The translations under genes and the position numbers were made by a program. DNA of 64,000 nucleotides from positions 25,580 to 89,579 of the IMG/VR virus record IMGVR_UViG_3300042691_016646; one strand, given 5' to 3'. The notes under the pieces are model-generated. The model was not told the origin of the DNA. It saw only the letters and a list, made by a program, of their open reading frames with translations, and did no database searches. The DNA is from a virus. The stretch's first letter is position 1, and each line of letters opens with the position of its first letter. Shown here one piece after another: positions 53,359-63,200 of this stretch.

Positions 53359-54330
53359 TTATATTGATGTTTCGATTGTTTCTAATGTCATTCTCACAAT
53401 ACCAGCGTAAAAATTACTATTTACTACTTTCATATTTTGAACACTAGAGTTTTTAAGGCGTAAATTTCCGCGATAGTAATTTTCTACCAAGTCTGGGTAT
53501 CTTAAAGCTCCAGAAACAGGAAAACCATGATAATCCAACGGAAAAGACCCACTCCTTGCTATAGCATTACTATTAAACATATATATAGTTTTATCATTTT
53601 GTAAGGATATAATATCTACTAATTTATTACGAGTATATTCATCTTCAGCTAAACAGTGGAACAAAATGTCGGTATCTACCCACTGACCACCGCCGAGTTG
53701 ATAACCTTTCAATGTTCTTCTTGGAACAATCTCAATGGCTATAGCAGGCAATTGAATTCTAGCTTCTGCGGGAATATCATATTTACCTTTATTAAGATCA
53801 TCAAAGTCTTCCCCTAAGTTTAGGGATGAATACTGAACTTCTGTTAACCAAGGTAAACTATTAGCATATACTACATTTATATATCTATAACTATATTCAG
53901 CTTTTACTACACTATTTGTTGGGATTATGTTATTAAATACAACGCGACCATTGAAATAATCTACTTTGTGAGCATATGTTCCACTAGTATTTGATGGATA
54001 AAATACATTATTTACATATATTCCAGAAATACCGGGTATAGCATGATTATTCCCTACTATGGGAGGAGGATTGTAAGAAACGCCACTTTGCCAAATCCAG
54101 TTTTGTCTAAATCCCTCCCAAGCCTTACCGCTTGGAAAAGATGAATTAGAAGATATTCTTAGTTTACTATAATCTATTCCTTCTGGAGATAATTCCCCAA
54201 GTGAAACATTCATATAGTTACCCTTTTCTAAAAGGGACCACTCTAAAAATTCAACAATATTATCTTGCAACTCATTGTTAAGAGTTGTGTCGAATACGCT
54301 ATCAAAACCCTTTAAGTTTAAATAATTCAT
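53359..54330 (-). CDS. Tail/neck structural protein, tail-terminator position
   Basis: 323 residues, beta-rich. Notable stretch SGIYVNNVFYPSNTSGTYAH then VDYFNGRVVFNNIIPTNSVV, and KAEYSYRYINVVYAN, repeated beta hairpins as in tail completion and neck proteins. ALAIEIVPRRTLKGYQLGGG-type segment (about 205) and DILFHCLAEDEYTRNKLVDI follow. Placement immediately before the tail tube is where tail-terminator or sheath genes occur; there is no sheath-like fold. Stop is about 50 bases from the next start. Function inferred from position. Confidence 0.55.
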   Translation of the reverse strand: MNYLNLKGFDSVFDTTLNNELQDNIVEFLEWSLLEKGNYMNVSLGELSPEGIDYSKLRISSNSSFPSGKAWEGFRQNWIWQSGVSYNPPPIVGNNHAIPGISGIYVNNVFYPSNTSGTYAHKVDYFNGRVVFNNIIPTNSVVKAEYSYRYINVVYANSLPWLTEVQYSSLNLGEDFDDLNKGKYDIPAEARIQLPAIAIEIVPRRTLKGYQLGGGQWVDTDILFHCLAEDEYTRNKLVDIISLQNDKTIYMFNSNAIARSGSFPLDYHGFPVSGALRYPDLVENYYRGNLRLKNSSVQNMKVVNSNFYAGIVRMTLETIETSI

Positions 54331-54331
54331 T

Positions 54332-54967
54332 TTAGTTTAGTATTTTTTCAAAGATCTTGGCTATTTGTTTTTCTTGTTCGGCCCCTACTAATGAGCGAGT
54401 TATAAAGTTATTGTCTTGAGTACCAGAAAATTGTGGAGGCACTCTAAAAGATCCGCCAGATTTCATATTTCCTAGTTTAGATCTGCCTAAACCAGTTTGT
54501 GGGTTGTATTGATAACCAACTACTATTATTTCATCACCCCTATTTAATAACCAATCTAACCAATGTAGGTCGCCACCTAAATAAGTTGAATGCCCTTGTG
54601 GAAGTCCAATGAGATTAGCAAAATTATCTGGTTGTATATTGATCTCAATTCCGCCATTTTTTAGTTTACTGTCATATGGAACTATAGATACGGAACATGA
54701 GTTAACAACAGCGGATATTATACTATTTATAATCGAAGATGGGTCAATAGTTATACCGAATTGTCCAACTAATGATTGGGGGTCACTAGAAGATAAAGAA
54801 CTAATTTCTGGTTGATTAGATATCCATGAAGGAATTAAGAGTTTGATTTCATTAAATATTTTAGTCTTGTTTGATTTCATTAAGGAATTAAAATTCGAAG
54901 AAATAGCAGATAATATTTTGCTCTCTACTTCATCTACTGAATCTAATAATTTTAGAGAGATACTCAT
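54332..54967 (-). CDS. Tail completion/neck-type protein, unknown
   Basis: 211 residues. Helical N-terminus (KLLDSVDEVESKILSAISSN), then IVPYDSKLKNGGIEINIQPD, and a long C-terminal region with WLDWLLNRGDEIIVVGYQYN followed by GRSKLGNMKSGGSFRVPPQF. The N-terminal helices plus WLLNRGD turn resemble small minor-tail proteins acting between head connector and tube. It overlaps the upstream gene by four bases. No family firmly recognised. Confidence 0.5.
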   Translation of the reverse strand: MSISLKLLDSVDEVESKILSAISSNFNSLMKSNKTKIFNEIKLLIPSWISNQPEISSLSSSDPQSLVGQFGITIDPSSIINSIISAVVNSCSVSIVPYDSKLKNGGIEINIQPDNFANLIGLPQGHSTYLGGDLHWLDWLLNRGDEIIVVGYQYNPQTGLGRSKLGNMKSGGSFRVPPQFSGTQDNNFITRSLVGAEQEKQIAKIFEKILN

Positions 54968-55446
54968 GCTCTACTCCATAAACAAGAAAAATATCTATCT
55001 TGTCTTAATCCAACTGGTATATGCTCACCCATTCTTTCAAATCTCATTTCTTTGTAGTCTTCTATTCCTTTATGGACTATTAAAGCTTTAGATTTCAATA
55101 TTAGTGGCAAATCTTTCATAAAGCCGATTGTTTGTATCACATTATTGGGAACTTGTATATCTCCAGCAACGTTGATCCAATCTCTTGGATTCCAGTATAC
55201 TTTTAATTTTATCTCATTATATACTTCTACTTCCCTTATGATTTTATTGGATCGCTCATAATCTGGATTGTTTATACGATGAGCATTAATAGAATTTCTT
55301 TCTGGTATATTATTGCTAGGATTATATATTACTTCTTCTATTTTATTGGTAGTAACAAGTTTACAAACTACTCCAAATATGTCAAAAGTAGAATCTATAA
55401 CATCATAGTACTTGTCGAATACACTTTCTGGTACGTTTACTGGCAT
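54964..55446 (-). CDS. Head-tail connector-type protein, unknown
   Basis: 160 residues. N-terminus PESVFDKYYDVIDSTFDIFG then CKLVTTNKIEEV, central KVYWNPRDWINVAGDIQVPN (about 82-101), and a C-terminal ERMGEHIPVGLRQDRYFSCL motif. Small size, charged helices and location between fibre-like and tube genes suit a connector or tail completion protein. Overlaps its downstream gene by ATGA-type four bases. Assigned only by context. Confidence 0.45.
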   Translation of the reverse strand: MPVNVPESVFDKYYDVIDSTFDIFGVVCKLVTTNKIEEVIYNPSNNIPERNSINAHRINNPDYERSNKIIREVEVYNEIKLKVYWNPRDWINVAGDIQVPNNVIQTIGFMKDLPLILKSKALIVHKGIEDYKEMRFERMGEHIPVGLRQDRYFSCLWSRA

Positions 55447-55454
55447 ATTAATAC

Positions 55455-55967
55455 CTATATATTAGTGTTTATAGCTTCTAATTCTTCTGTTGTAGTTGCC
55501 ATATTTATTGATTGTTTTATGGATGCATATGAATTACTTAAAGATGCTCTTGCTTGTCCGTATTGCAACATTAACGTAGTTAGATCTTGTAAAGATAGTG
55601 AATGTGAAGCCCCATCTAAATCTACAATAGATGTGGGATTATTCATACCCATTAAAGACGCTTCCTTAGCCAATGTGAAAGCTCCATTCAAAAGAGTAAC
55701 GTCAGATATATCTATACCGAGATTATATCCATCTGGAGTTTCCCATCCAGTTCTAAGTCTTACTTTCCAAGATTCATCTAATAACTTAATTTTTTCTAAT
55801 TTTATTTTTTCAAGAGGCCACTGATCTATAATATTACTAATTTGTAATAATTGAGACTCAGATGGCATATTGTCTATAAAATATTCTATATCAATAGTAG
55901 AATTTCTTTCCACTATAGCTTTAATAGGTATAATATTTTGTAATTTAGATAATAAAATGTTTAACAT
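55455..55967 (-). CDS. DUF4376-like protein (tail fibre assembly type)
   Basis: 170 residues. The C-terminal half (about 88-168) matches the DUF4376 pattern of phage tail-fibre-associated proteins: TLAKEASLMG, SIVDLDGASHSLSLQDLTTL, YGQARASLSNSYASIKQSI, then a TTTEELEAINT ending, which in the family is a helix hairpin read ADALRAHRDRL-like followed by LdaI. The N-terminal half is a beta-alpha segment. Overlap of seven bases with the upstream 699-residue fibre-like gene supports a fibre chaperone or accessory role. Confidence 0.6.
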   Translation of the reverse strand: MLNILLSKLQNIIPIKAIVERNSTIDIEYFIDNMPSESQLLQISNIIDQWPLEKIKLEKIKLLDESWKVRLRTGWETPDGYNLGIDISDVTLLNGAFTLAKEASLMGMNNPTSIVDLDGASHSLSLQDLTTLMLQYGQARASLSNSYASIKQSINMATTTEELEAINTNI

Positions 55968-58060
55968 TCGTATGTTCCCATAATTCCATAGCTGCCTACT
56001 ACCCTGTTACCATATACTACGGGCGAACCAAGTCTAGATTTTTCTATAGCATGATACTTTTCATATCCAACCGGCTGACAGTATATAGAGGCGGAAATAG
56101 TTTTTTGTAATCCATCTTGATAGTCTCCACCAATATTTTCTGTGGTTACTAAGCCATTGGTTCCAGATAGCACAATGGCAGCATAGTAATCAAAAGTTGC
56201 ATCGTTATCTATACTTTCTAAGATATTATTTATTTCTGGCTTTCTTATAATACCAAGAGTGTATTCTGATCTAACATATGGTATCAATATTTCTAGTATT
56301 ACTTTTAAGTCTATATTAGAATTTAAGCCATTAACTACAGAAACTTCTGATATGTATGGAATTTGCCTTATAACGTTGGTTGGATAAATCCACGAAAAGG
56401 TAAAATATGGATCATTATTGATTGAATTTACATCTGATCGAATTATTTTTTTGATTTTATTGTAAAAATTGCATATTAATCTATCAGATTCATTGTCAAG
56501 AAAACCAGAACTAGATGTTCTTATAGTGCCAATATATCTTCTGGTATTATTCCCAGATTTACAATATACTCCATCAACTGTTGATAAATTAATAGTTCTT
56601 GATGAGTTTACCGGTTCTATTTCTGGAGTCTCTGGATCATAAGGTGTGTACATTGACCAAGGAGTCAATTCAAAACTAATATCATTGTTATTTAAATATC
56701 CAAAAACATCATAGATAGTGTTTGGACTTAAAGAAGAAAAATTAGAAACTAACTTAGAATTAAATTGCATGGTCTGCCAAGAAGAGCCATTATACAATGA
56801 AATAGCATTACCAAGGTGTTGGGTTAAGTATAATGATGTTCCACTGCCACTATATGTAGAATCAGTCGAACTCAAAGAAAGTCGAGCATTCCATAAATTA
56901 TTATTTGGATTTGATATAAAGTTATTAATATTTGATATTCTGTTGTCTAAATAACCAGACACTGATGTAATCCTAGAATTTAATGCTCCAGATGCTGAGT
57001 TTATTACTCCAGACACTGCTGTAATTCTAGAATTTAACGCTCCCGATACAGAATATATGATTCCAGATACACCAGAAACAGAATTCATAGTATCGTCTAA
57101 ATCAAGAACTTGCGAATAACCTATTGTGCCAATTTCAATATGACCCAACCCATTTACTGCAAAAACATTGCTATTACTATTAACTTCAATAGCATTTATA
57201 TCTCTATAGACATTATCTGGTAAACCATTTGGTAAGAAGATCCTTAAAAATGTAACAGAGCTATCATCGTTGCCAACATCAAGATTTGGAATTTCTTGTG
57301 GTATATCATACTTATTTAATAGTCTAAAAGATGGATAGTCTGGGCCGCATGGAGGATTACAATAACCGGAAGGTCCAGCAAAGACCATGTTTGAATTTTG
57401 TTTTTTGAGTACAATATTTTGATTTACAATTCCACTGAGTTGCAACACTTGAGACAACTGTGAACTTAATTGATTTGGCTGAAAGTGTACTAGTTGTCTT
57501 CCACCGGAATAAGATGATAATCCATTATTACCAGAAGGAAAATATATGCCAGACTCACTAACGCTTATACCAGAAACTCTTAATTGTGAATAAGCTAAAC
57601 TTCCACCAATATCTAAAGCAACAGATGGAGAAGACTTATTAAGTCCTAATCTACTATTTCCAGAATTAAAAATAAGATTGTCATTGTATGATAATGAGTT
57701 GGAAGAAGTCCAAAAAGCCAAGCCACTACTTTGAGGAACTGGATTTATACCAGAAGTATTAAAAACAGAGTTGGTAGCTGGATAGTTTACATATACCTCT
57801 TTGGTTCCTTCTGTAAAATTTACAAGAGAATTGTTATTAGTAGATTTTACGGGAAAGCGTTGTATCTGATTAGATGAAGATACGTATAATCCAGAACCAA
57901 GTTCATACACAGTGCCGTCAGTGATCCCATAAAATAAAGCATCACCATTGGAATAACAAGATGAGAATGTAGAAAATCCGCGAGTGGCACCAGATAACGT
58001 AATGTTACCGGTGCCAATCACATAACTTAATTCTTTTATACGATCATATAACTTAATCAT
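55961..58060 (-). CDS. Tail fibre-like protein with SGxx coiled repeats
   Basis: 699 residues. Middle region (about 330-390) has repeated SGxIxSxSGALNSRITxVSG units (SGALNSRITAVSGVIN and SGALNSRITSVSGYLD), typical of trimeric fibre stalks. Before it, SGLYVSSSNQ and LGLNKSSPSVALDIGG match the bacteriophage fibre pattern GxNxxxPsyaLdIgG. Towards the C-terminus ATFDYYAAIVLSGTNGLVTT and a helical end point to a knob-like domain. No enzymatic motif. It follows a DUF4376-like partner gene downstream. Receptor-binding or decoration role inferred. Confidence 0.65.
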   Translation of the reverse strand: MIKLYDRIKELSYVIGTGNITLSGATRGFSTFSSCYSNGDALFYGITDGTVYELGSGLYVSSSNQIQRFPVKSTNNNSLVNFTEGTKEVYVNYPATNSVFNTSGINPVPQSSGLAFWTSSNSLSYNDNLIFNSGNSRLGLNKSSPSVALDIGGSLAYSQLRVSGISVSESGIYFPSGNNGLSSYSGGRQLVHFQPNQLSSQLSQVLQLSGIVNQNIVLKKQNSNMVFAGPSGYCNPPCGPDYPSFRLLNKYDIPQEIPNLDVGNDDSSVTFLRIFLPNGLPDNVYRDINAIEVNSNSNVFAVNGLGHIEIGTIGYSQVLDLDDTMNSVSGVSGIIYSVSGALNSRITAVSGVINSASGALNSRITSVSGYLDNRISNINNFISNPNNNLWNARLSLSSTDSTYSGSGTSLYLTQHLGNAISLYNGSSWQTMQFNSKLVSNFSSLSPNTIYDVFGYLNNNDISFELTPWSMYTPYDPETPEIEPVNSSRTINLSTVDGVYCKSGNNTRRYIGTIRTSSSGFLDNESDRLICNFYNKIKKIIRSDVNSINNDPYFTFSWIYPTNVIRQIPYISEVSVVNGLNSNIDLKVILEILIPYVRSEYTLGIIRKPEINNILESIDNDATFDYYAAIVLSGTNGLVTTENIGGDYQDGLQKTISASIYCQPVGYEKYHAIEKSRLGSPVVYGNRVVGSYGIMGTYEC

Positions 58061-58067
58061 ATTTTAT

Positions 58068-59033
58068 TTAGTAAGCTGTGTAGTTTGGATTTATAACTAC
58101 GGTAGGTGGATTACCACTACCTCCGGGTTCTGTACCAAATACAACTAAATCATTAACTATACCATCTAAATACGTGCCAGTGTCTTCACCCATAACAACA
58201 AAGCTCACAGATCGTAACTTTTGAGCATCATCGCCAACTCTAGATACCATAGCAACAGTGTTTTCACTAAAGTCTTCTCTACTAGCAGATGTACTTCTAC
58301 CATTACTATGACCAATAGCAACATAGTTGTTATCTTTTAAAATACCAGATGCAAATATAATAGTAAATTTGCCCCTATCTTCTTTTTTAATACCAGATAC
58401 ATTATAGGCATCTAGAACAGCTGGACTTCCATCTCCACCGATGCCACTACCTTGGAATCTGATCCAAGCTTTAGCAACTCCTCTAGATGAATTTAGAACA
58501 GATCTATCTTTTAAGAATGTAAATTGTGTTCCGCTACCAACATTAATAGTTTCTCTAAGTGGGTCTGTTGAGTATATAAATTGTAATCCTTTGCCGGTTG
58601 TAGATTGTACTATGGAACTACCACTAGCGTTGACCCATTTATTTCCTAGAGCAACATTCTGTGTAAATGCTCTGCCACCATCGGCTGGAACATATTGTGG
58701 GTGAGGATCGCCAATATTTAGTTGAGCTAATCCTGTATGAGAAATTGCCATAGCTCCGGGGTAAGCTACATATTGTATAGAATCATCTGAGAATTTTATA
58801 CCAGAATCCACAATTAAATGTCCAGTATCTCCATCGCCGTCAGTTCTTTTAATTCTAACATTTTTGATAAATGGATAACTATAAAAGTCCCCACTGCTAA
58901 CAATAGGAACTATAGAATCAATTGTATCAATTATACTGATACGAACATCAGCGGCTGATATTTGTCCAGCATTATTATCTGCTAAAACTCCAGTTACATA
59001 TGCTATCAAAGCATCCTTATTTTTAGCCGTCAT
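58068..59033 (-). CDS. Fibre/hinge-like structural protein
   Basis: 321 residues. Around residues 98-125, ISHTGLAQLNIGDPHPQYVP followed by DGGRAFTQNVALGN is a pattern widespread in fibre, hinge and baseplate-upper proteins (the GDPHPQYvp...rgltgpvsi motif). The C-terminal half is beta-rich (VSFVVMGEDTGTYLDGIVND). AGGC/GGAGG site precedes the ATG. It lies beside the 699-residue fibre-like gene, with seven bases between them, so the two probably form one fibre assembly. Confidence 0.62.
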   Translation of the reverse strand: MTAKNKDALIAYVTGVLADNNAGQISAADVRISIIDTIDSIVPIVSSGDFYSYPFIKNVRIKRTDGDGDTGHLIVDSGIKFSDDSIQYVAYPGAMAISHTGLAQLNIGDPHPQYVPADGGRAFTQNVALGNKWVNASGSSIVQSTTGKGLQFIYSTDPLRETINVGSGTQFTFLKDRSVLNSSRGVAKAWIRFQGSGIGGDGSPAVLDAYNVSGIKKEDRGKFTIIFASGILKDNNYVAIGHSNGRSTSASREDFSENTVAMVSRVGDDAQKLRSVSFVVMGEDTGTYLDGIVNDLVVFGTEPGGSGNPPTVVINPNYTAY

Positions 59034-59045
59034 TTCGAGCCTCCA

Positions 59046-59564
59046 TTAATATCTAAAATAACCACCCCGAGAATCGTAATCGCCATGCGTTCTTACGACA
59101 TAATCACTAGCGGGACTATATGGGCCAAGAATTGCATGTCCAGCAATACTATTGCCAGCGCGATAATCTAATAACAGTTTAGAATATTTATCAGATAGAT
59201 CTTTATATAGAATAGATAACGTAGATGCTACTCCACGTAGATCTATTGCTGAAGGACCATCTTTTATAGATATAGCATTTGAAGCTTCTGTTTTTAACTC
59301 ACTTCCAATTATAATACATGCTGATTTAAGAGCAGTAAGATTTATGAAGGCGTTATCTATCATACCTTCAGTTGGATCTGGAGATAACCCACCGTTAGCA
59401 ATATCTATAATGTATGAATTAGTAAAATCTGTTTCAATTGACAGCAATTGTGCGCTAACTAGAATAGATGTTTCTATTCTTTCGTCAGAATACTTGTATT
59501 TTTCTTGGTCAAGGTCATTTATTAGATGCCTAACAATTAATGGTATTTGACTACGCCAAGACAT
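59046..59564 (-). CDS. Small helical protein at neck/adaptor position
   Basis: 172 residues, largely helical: WRSQIPLIVRHLINDLDQEK at the start, IETSILVSAQLLSIETDFTN, FINLTALKSACIIIGSELKT and LSILYKDLSDKYSKLLLDYR. This four-helix arrangement with a Gly/Ser/Tyr-rich C-terminal tail resembles head-tail adaptor and head-completion proteins (HK97 gp6/T4 gp13-like). The position upstream of fibre-like genes does not contradict this. A putative late promoter lies 28 bases upstream of the ATG. Assignment by pattern only. Confidence 0.5.
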   Translation of the reverse strand: MSWRSQIPLIVRHLINDLDQEKYKYSDERIETSILVSAQLLSIETDFTNSYIIDIANGGLSPDPTEGMIDNAFINLTALKSACIIIGSELKTEASNAISIKDGPSAIDLRGVASTLSILYKDLSDKYSKLLLDYRAGNSIAGHAILGPYSPASDYVVRTHGDYDSRGGYFRY

Positions 59565-59592
59565 AATGTGTCCCTGTTATTAGGTTAGTTTA

Positions 59593-59614
59593 TCTAGTAT
59601 AGTATACACCAAAA
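59593..59614 (-). promoter_or_regulatory. Putative late promoter motif
   Basis: Minus-strand TTTTGGTGTATACTATAC followed by TAGA, 17 of 22 positions matching the motif before the tail tube gene, with the same 28-base distance to the ATG at 59564. It occupies almost the whole gap after the previous gene's stop codon. Confidence 0.5.
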
Positions 59615-60214
59615 CTAAATACTATCTAATTCTTCGTCATTTTCTGGAACTGGTTCATTTGCTAGCAATTTACGGGACTTTTTAATAGCCCTGCCTACTA
59701 GTAATTTACCAAGAGCGTCCATAAATGGTAAGTTTCTACGCTTGGCTTCATCTCTTAGCCACCCAACAATAGTATCTATATTTTGCTCACACCAATCGTT
59801 GCCCTTTTCATTCATTTCTAGAGCATGACGCTTACAAGAGCAACTGTCTGTCATTTGAATACCAACACTTTTAATCATCTTAGACAGAACAGTGCCGGGA
59901 TGATTGGGGTTTTCTTCTAGAGTCTTTGGATAAAGTGATCGCAAATATACAGCAGGATTATTACTCATTAATTCCTCTAATTTTTTTTCCGCTTGAGATT
60001 TAGTCCAATCACCAATTAATGTATAATTGTCTCCACTCCATAAATTGGCAGTAACAGATAATGGTAATATTTGTACGTTTAACGTCTTGGTTTTAGGGTT
60101 ATCTATAAATATTAGATCTATACTATCAGTAGTAATAGCATTAGGATTGATTATCCTTCCGCTGTTATCAGAATATGGTGGTGGCTGAATTGTTACTTGA
60201 TTTTTAAGTTTCAT
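59615..60214 (-). CDS. Conserved phage protein with CxC...H...C motif, unknown
   Basis: 199 residues. Middle part has TVLSKMIKSVGIQMTDSCSC then KRHALEMNEKGNDWCEQNID and VGWLRDEAKRRNLPF, a distinct block with CxC, His and Cys that could bind a metal, and whose pattern (MN..G..WC..N...I..WL..EA..R) looks like a conserved family. The C-terminus is helical and acidic (ELDSI). N-terminus is Pro/Ile-rich beta. I do not know its function. An A/T-rich stretch with a TATA-type core (60250-60270) lies in the 51-base gap before its ATG, too diverged from the 22-base motif to list separately. Confidence 0.5.
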   Translation of the reverse strand: MKLKNQVTIQPPPYSDNSGRIINPNAITTDSIDLIFIDNPKTKTLNVQILPLSVTANLWSGDNYTLIGDWTKSQAEKKLEELMSNNPAVYLRSLYPKTLEENPNHPGTVLSKMIKSVGIQMTDSCSCKRHALEMNEKGNDWCEQNIDTIVGWLRDEAKRRNLPFMDALGKLLVGRAIKKSRKLLANEPVPENDEELDSI

Positions 60215-60265
60215 ATTTATTCCTTTCAGATATAACTTATCCTTTTACTTATATTATAGGTATTT

Positions 60266-63200
60266 TTACAGTCTAAAACAGGGGGTTATTTCAAATCCTT
60301 GTGATTGATTTGTTGGAAATGCTGGTGGAAGACAGTTACAATTGGGCATATTAATATATGAATTTTCCAAAGTGCTTGTAAAGCATCCATTTTGTATTGG
60401 TGTAAAATATACTGGATGAACTTTGACCCAGTTTCCATCAACTGCCATCCATTGGCAAGCACCACAGTTAAAACATGTTCCTTGTATGCAAATTGACATA
60501 TCGGAAAGAGACTCGCAATTTTCTACACAAGTTCCGGCATTATCGCATACATAGCATTTGCTAGCATTGCACTTATCTCTGCATACACCATCTACGCATA
60601 TGTCACAATCTAATGCAACGCATGGTGGATCACATGCTGCTGATGGATTATCTGGATCTGTTGGTGGAACACAACTAGGACCATTAGGTGGACAACACAA
60701 ACCGCCCACTAGACTCCAATCGCATGGGCAGCACACCGAACCCATAGGACATAATCCGGGTATACCGCCGCAATCTCCAATGTTTGGATCATCGGTAGGA
60801 TTAGGAGTATTAGTAGGAGAAGAAGTGGTAGAATTACCGGGATCATTCGTTGTGCTTGAATTTGGATCATCCGTTCCGGTTGGATTAACTGTACCGGTAG
60901 TAGTTGGTGACGATGTGGTTCCAGTTGTAGTTGATGGATGTGAAGTAGTATTAGTTGTGGAAGTGGCAGTAGTACTAGTACTAGAAGTAGAAGTAGAAGT
61001 AGAAGTTGTGGTAGTTCCACAAGACATACAATTATCGTGTGGTCCACTAACTAAATTATGAATAAAAGGATCATAAGATCCTACAGTGATACATTTCACT
61101 TCTGGAGGTTCTGATGTCGTGGTGGTACCAGTGGTTCCAGTAGTACCAGTGGTATTAGTTGTCATAGTAGTACTAGGCATAGCTGTAGTCGATATGGGAG
61201 GACATTCGCTACAACTTAAACTAGGACTAGTAACCGCTATGTGAATAGCTGGATTATATTCATATAAAGGAATACAGAATATTGGATCTGGATGCTGAGT
61301 AGTTGTAAACGGCGGACTAGTGGTTGTAATTATCTTATCTGTAACACAATAATATTTATTAGGATCTATAGTAGTAGTAGAAGTAGAAGTAGTGTAAGAT
61401 GTGTTAGGTGGAAAATATGTTGTGCTAGTTGGAACAATAACTTTATTCATAACGCAAATAAAGTAAGCTGGCGGTGGATTGTCTGTAGTTGATGTCGATG
61501 TACTACTACTAGTGCTACTAGTACTACTAGTACTACTAGTACTACTAGTCGATGTGCTTGTGCTGCTGGTTGTAGTGCTAGGAGAAATCGTAGTAGGTGG
61601 CGATAAAGTAGTGCTAGTAGTAGTTGATGTACTAGAAGATGTACTAGAAGATGTACTAGAAGATGTACTAGAAGATGTGCTAGTTGTAGTGCTGGTGCTT
61701 GGTTGACTAGTCGTGGTGCTGGTACTAGTAGATGAACTACTACTTGTTGTAGTTGGTTGTTGCGTAGTAGATGTAGTAGTTGACGGCGGTGGATCTGTTG
61801 GTAATACAGTAGTACTAGTTGAGGTAGAGGTACTAGTCGAGGTTGATGGCTCAATGGTGGTAGAAGTACTAGTTGAGGTTGAAGTGCTAGTTGAGGTTGA
61901 TGGCTCAATGGTGGTAGAAGTACTAGTAGTAGTTATCGATATGTTGGGAATAATTATGTAAATAATAACTGGTATGCCAGATATACCATTAAATGTCTGT
62001 GTTATCTTAATAAGATATATACCGCTTGATAAGCCGCTAAGAGAATAATTAGTAGAGTTAGTTTGTTCTAGCGTGGTCCATGTTTTACCACCGTCGTTAG
62101 AAATTTCTAATTTATAAGATGTAGTTCCAAAACCGGGGGTATTTAATCCGGGTTGCCATGTAATTACTACTGAGGTTGGTGTTGTATAAGTTAAATCAAC
62201 ATCTCTTACTGGTCCAGATGTATTATATATAATAGGTCCAATAATATCGGAAAATGGCCCAATCCCACTAGACGTTTGAGTAGCCATTCTAATGATATAA
62301 CCAGTAAAGTTAGTAGATGATAATACATAACTTAATGAATTTGCTGGTATGATTATTCTCGTCCAATCATTACTATTTTCATTTTGGTATTCTAAAATAT
62401 AATTTGTTATAGTTTGTCCACTAATTGTTACTGGTCGTGTCCATAATATATTTATTGAACCATTATTTGGATTAGCTACTATATTAGTTGGTGGACCAAC
62501 AAGGTAAGGATAAAATATGTCTGAGAATGGTCCCACGCCACCGGCAGTTTGAGTAGCCATCTTAAAGCTATATATTCCACTAATAGATGACAAAACATAA
62601 CTTAATTGACTTGGCGGAATTATTATGCTAGTCCAATTTCCGCCATTTTGTGTTTGGTACTCTAATACATAATTAGTAATAGTCTGATTATGACTTATAG
62701 TTGGTGGTATCCAAGATATGTTAACTGAATTTCCACTGAGTGTATAGATAATATTTTTTGGTGGACCCAAAAGAGATGGATTTATTGTTGTGGAGGTTGT
62801 GGGGGGAGGGTCAACAATTTCACAACATGGACCATGGACAGTCATTATGCTTGGAGATAATGACAAGTCTGGCAATTTATCGCAACATTTTATGTTTGTG
62901 TTTTGACATATGCTATCTATTTGAATTTTAAATTTTTTATTTTCTACATTTAATACTGTAGAGTCACACTCTAAAGGTAAATAGAAATTTGTAATGTCTT
63001 CAGTTCCGTTACTATTGAATGTTCTATGACATAATAATTTATCAGTAGAATAATCATAAATTGAGATTATAATAGAGTTATATAACTTTGTTTTACCTTC
63101 ACAAAGTAAATCAAAACCAGTTATATTTAGGTTTTCATTTAAAAGATACTTTTCTGTAGTGGTAAGAAACGTATGTCCGTAATTTAGATTGATATCTTGG

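Noticed and set aside
61492-61700. CRISPR-like repeat array
   Set aside because: Units of 9-12 bases without spacers, in frame inside a Ser/Thr-coding region. Long minus- and plus-strand ORFs here are shadows of that low-complexity DNA.
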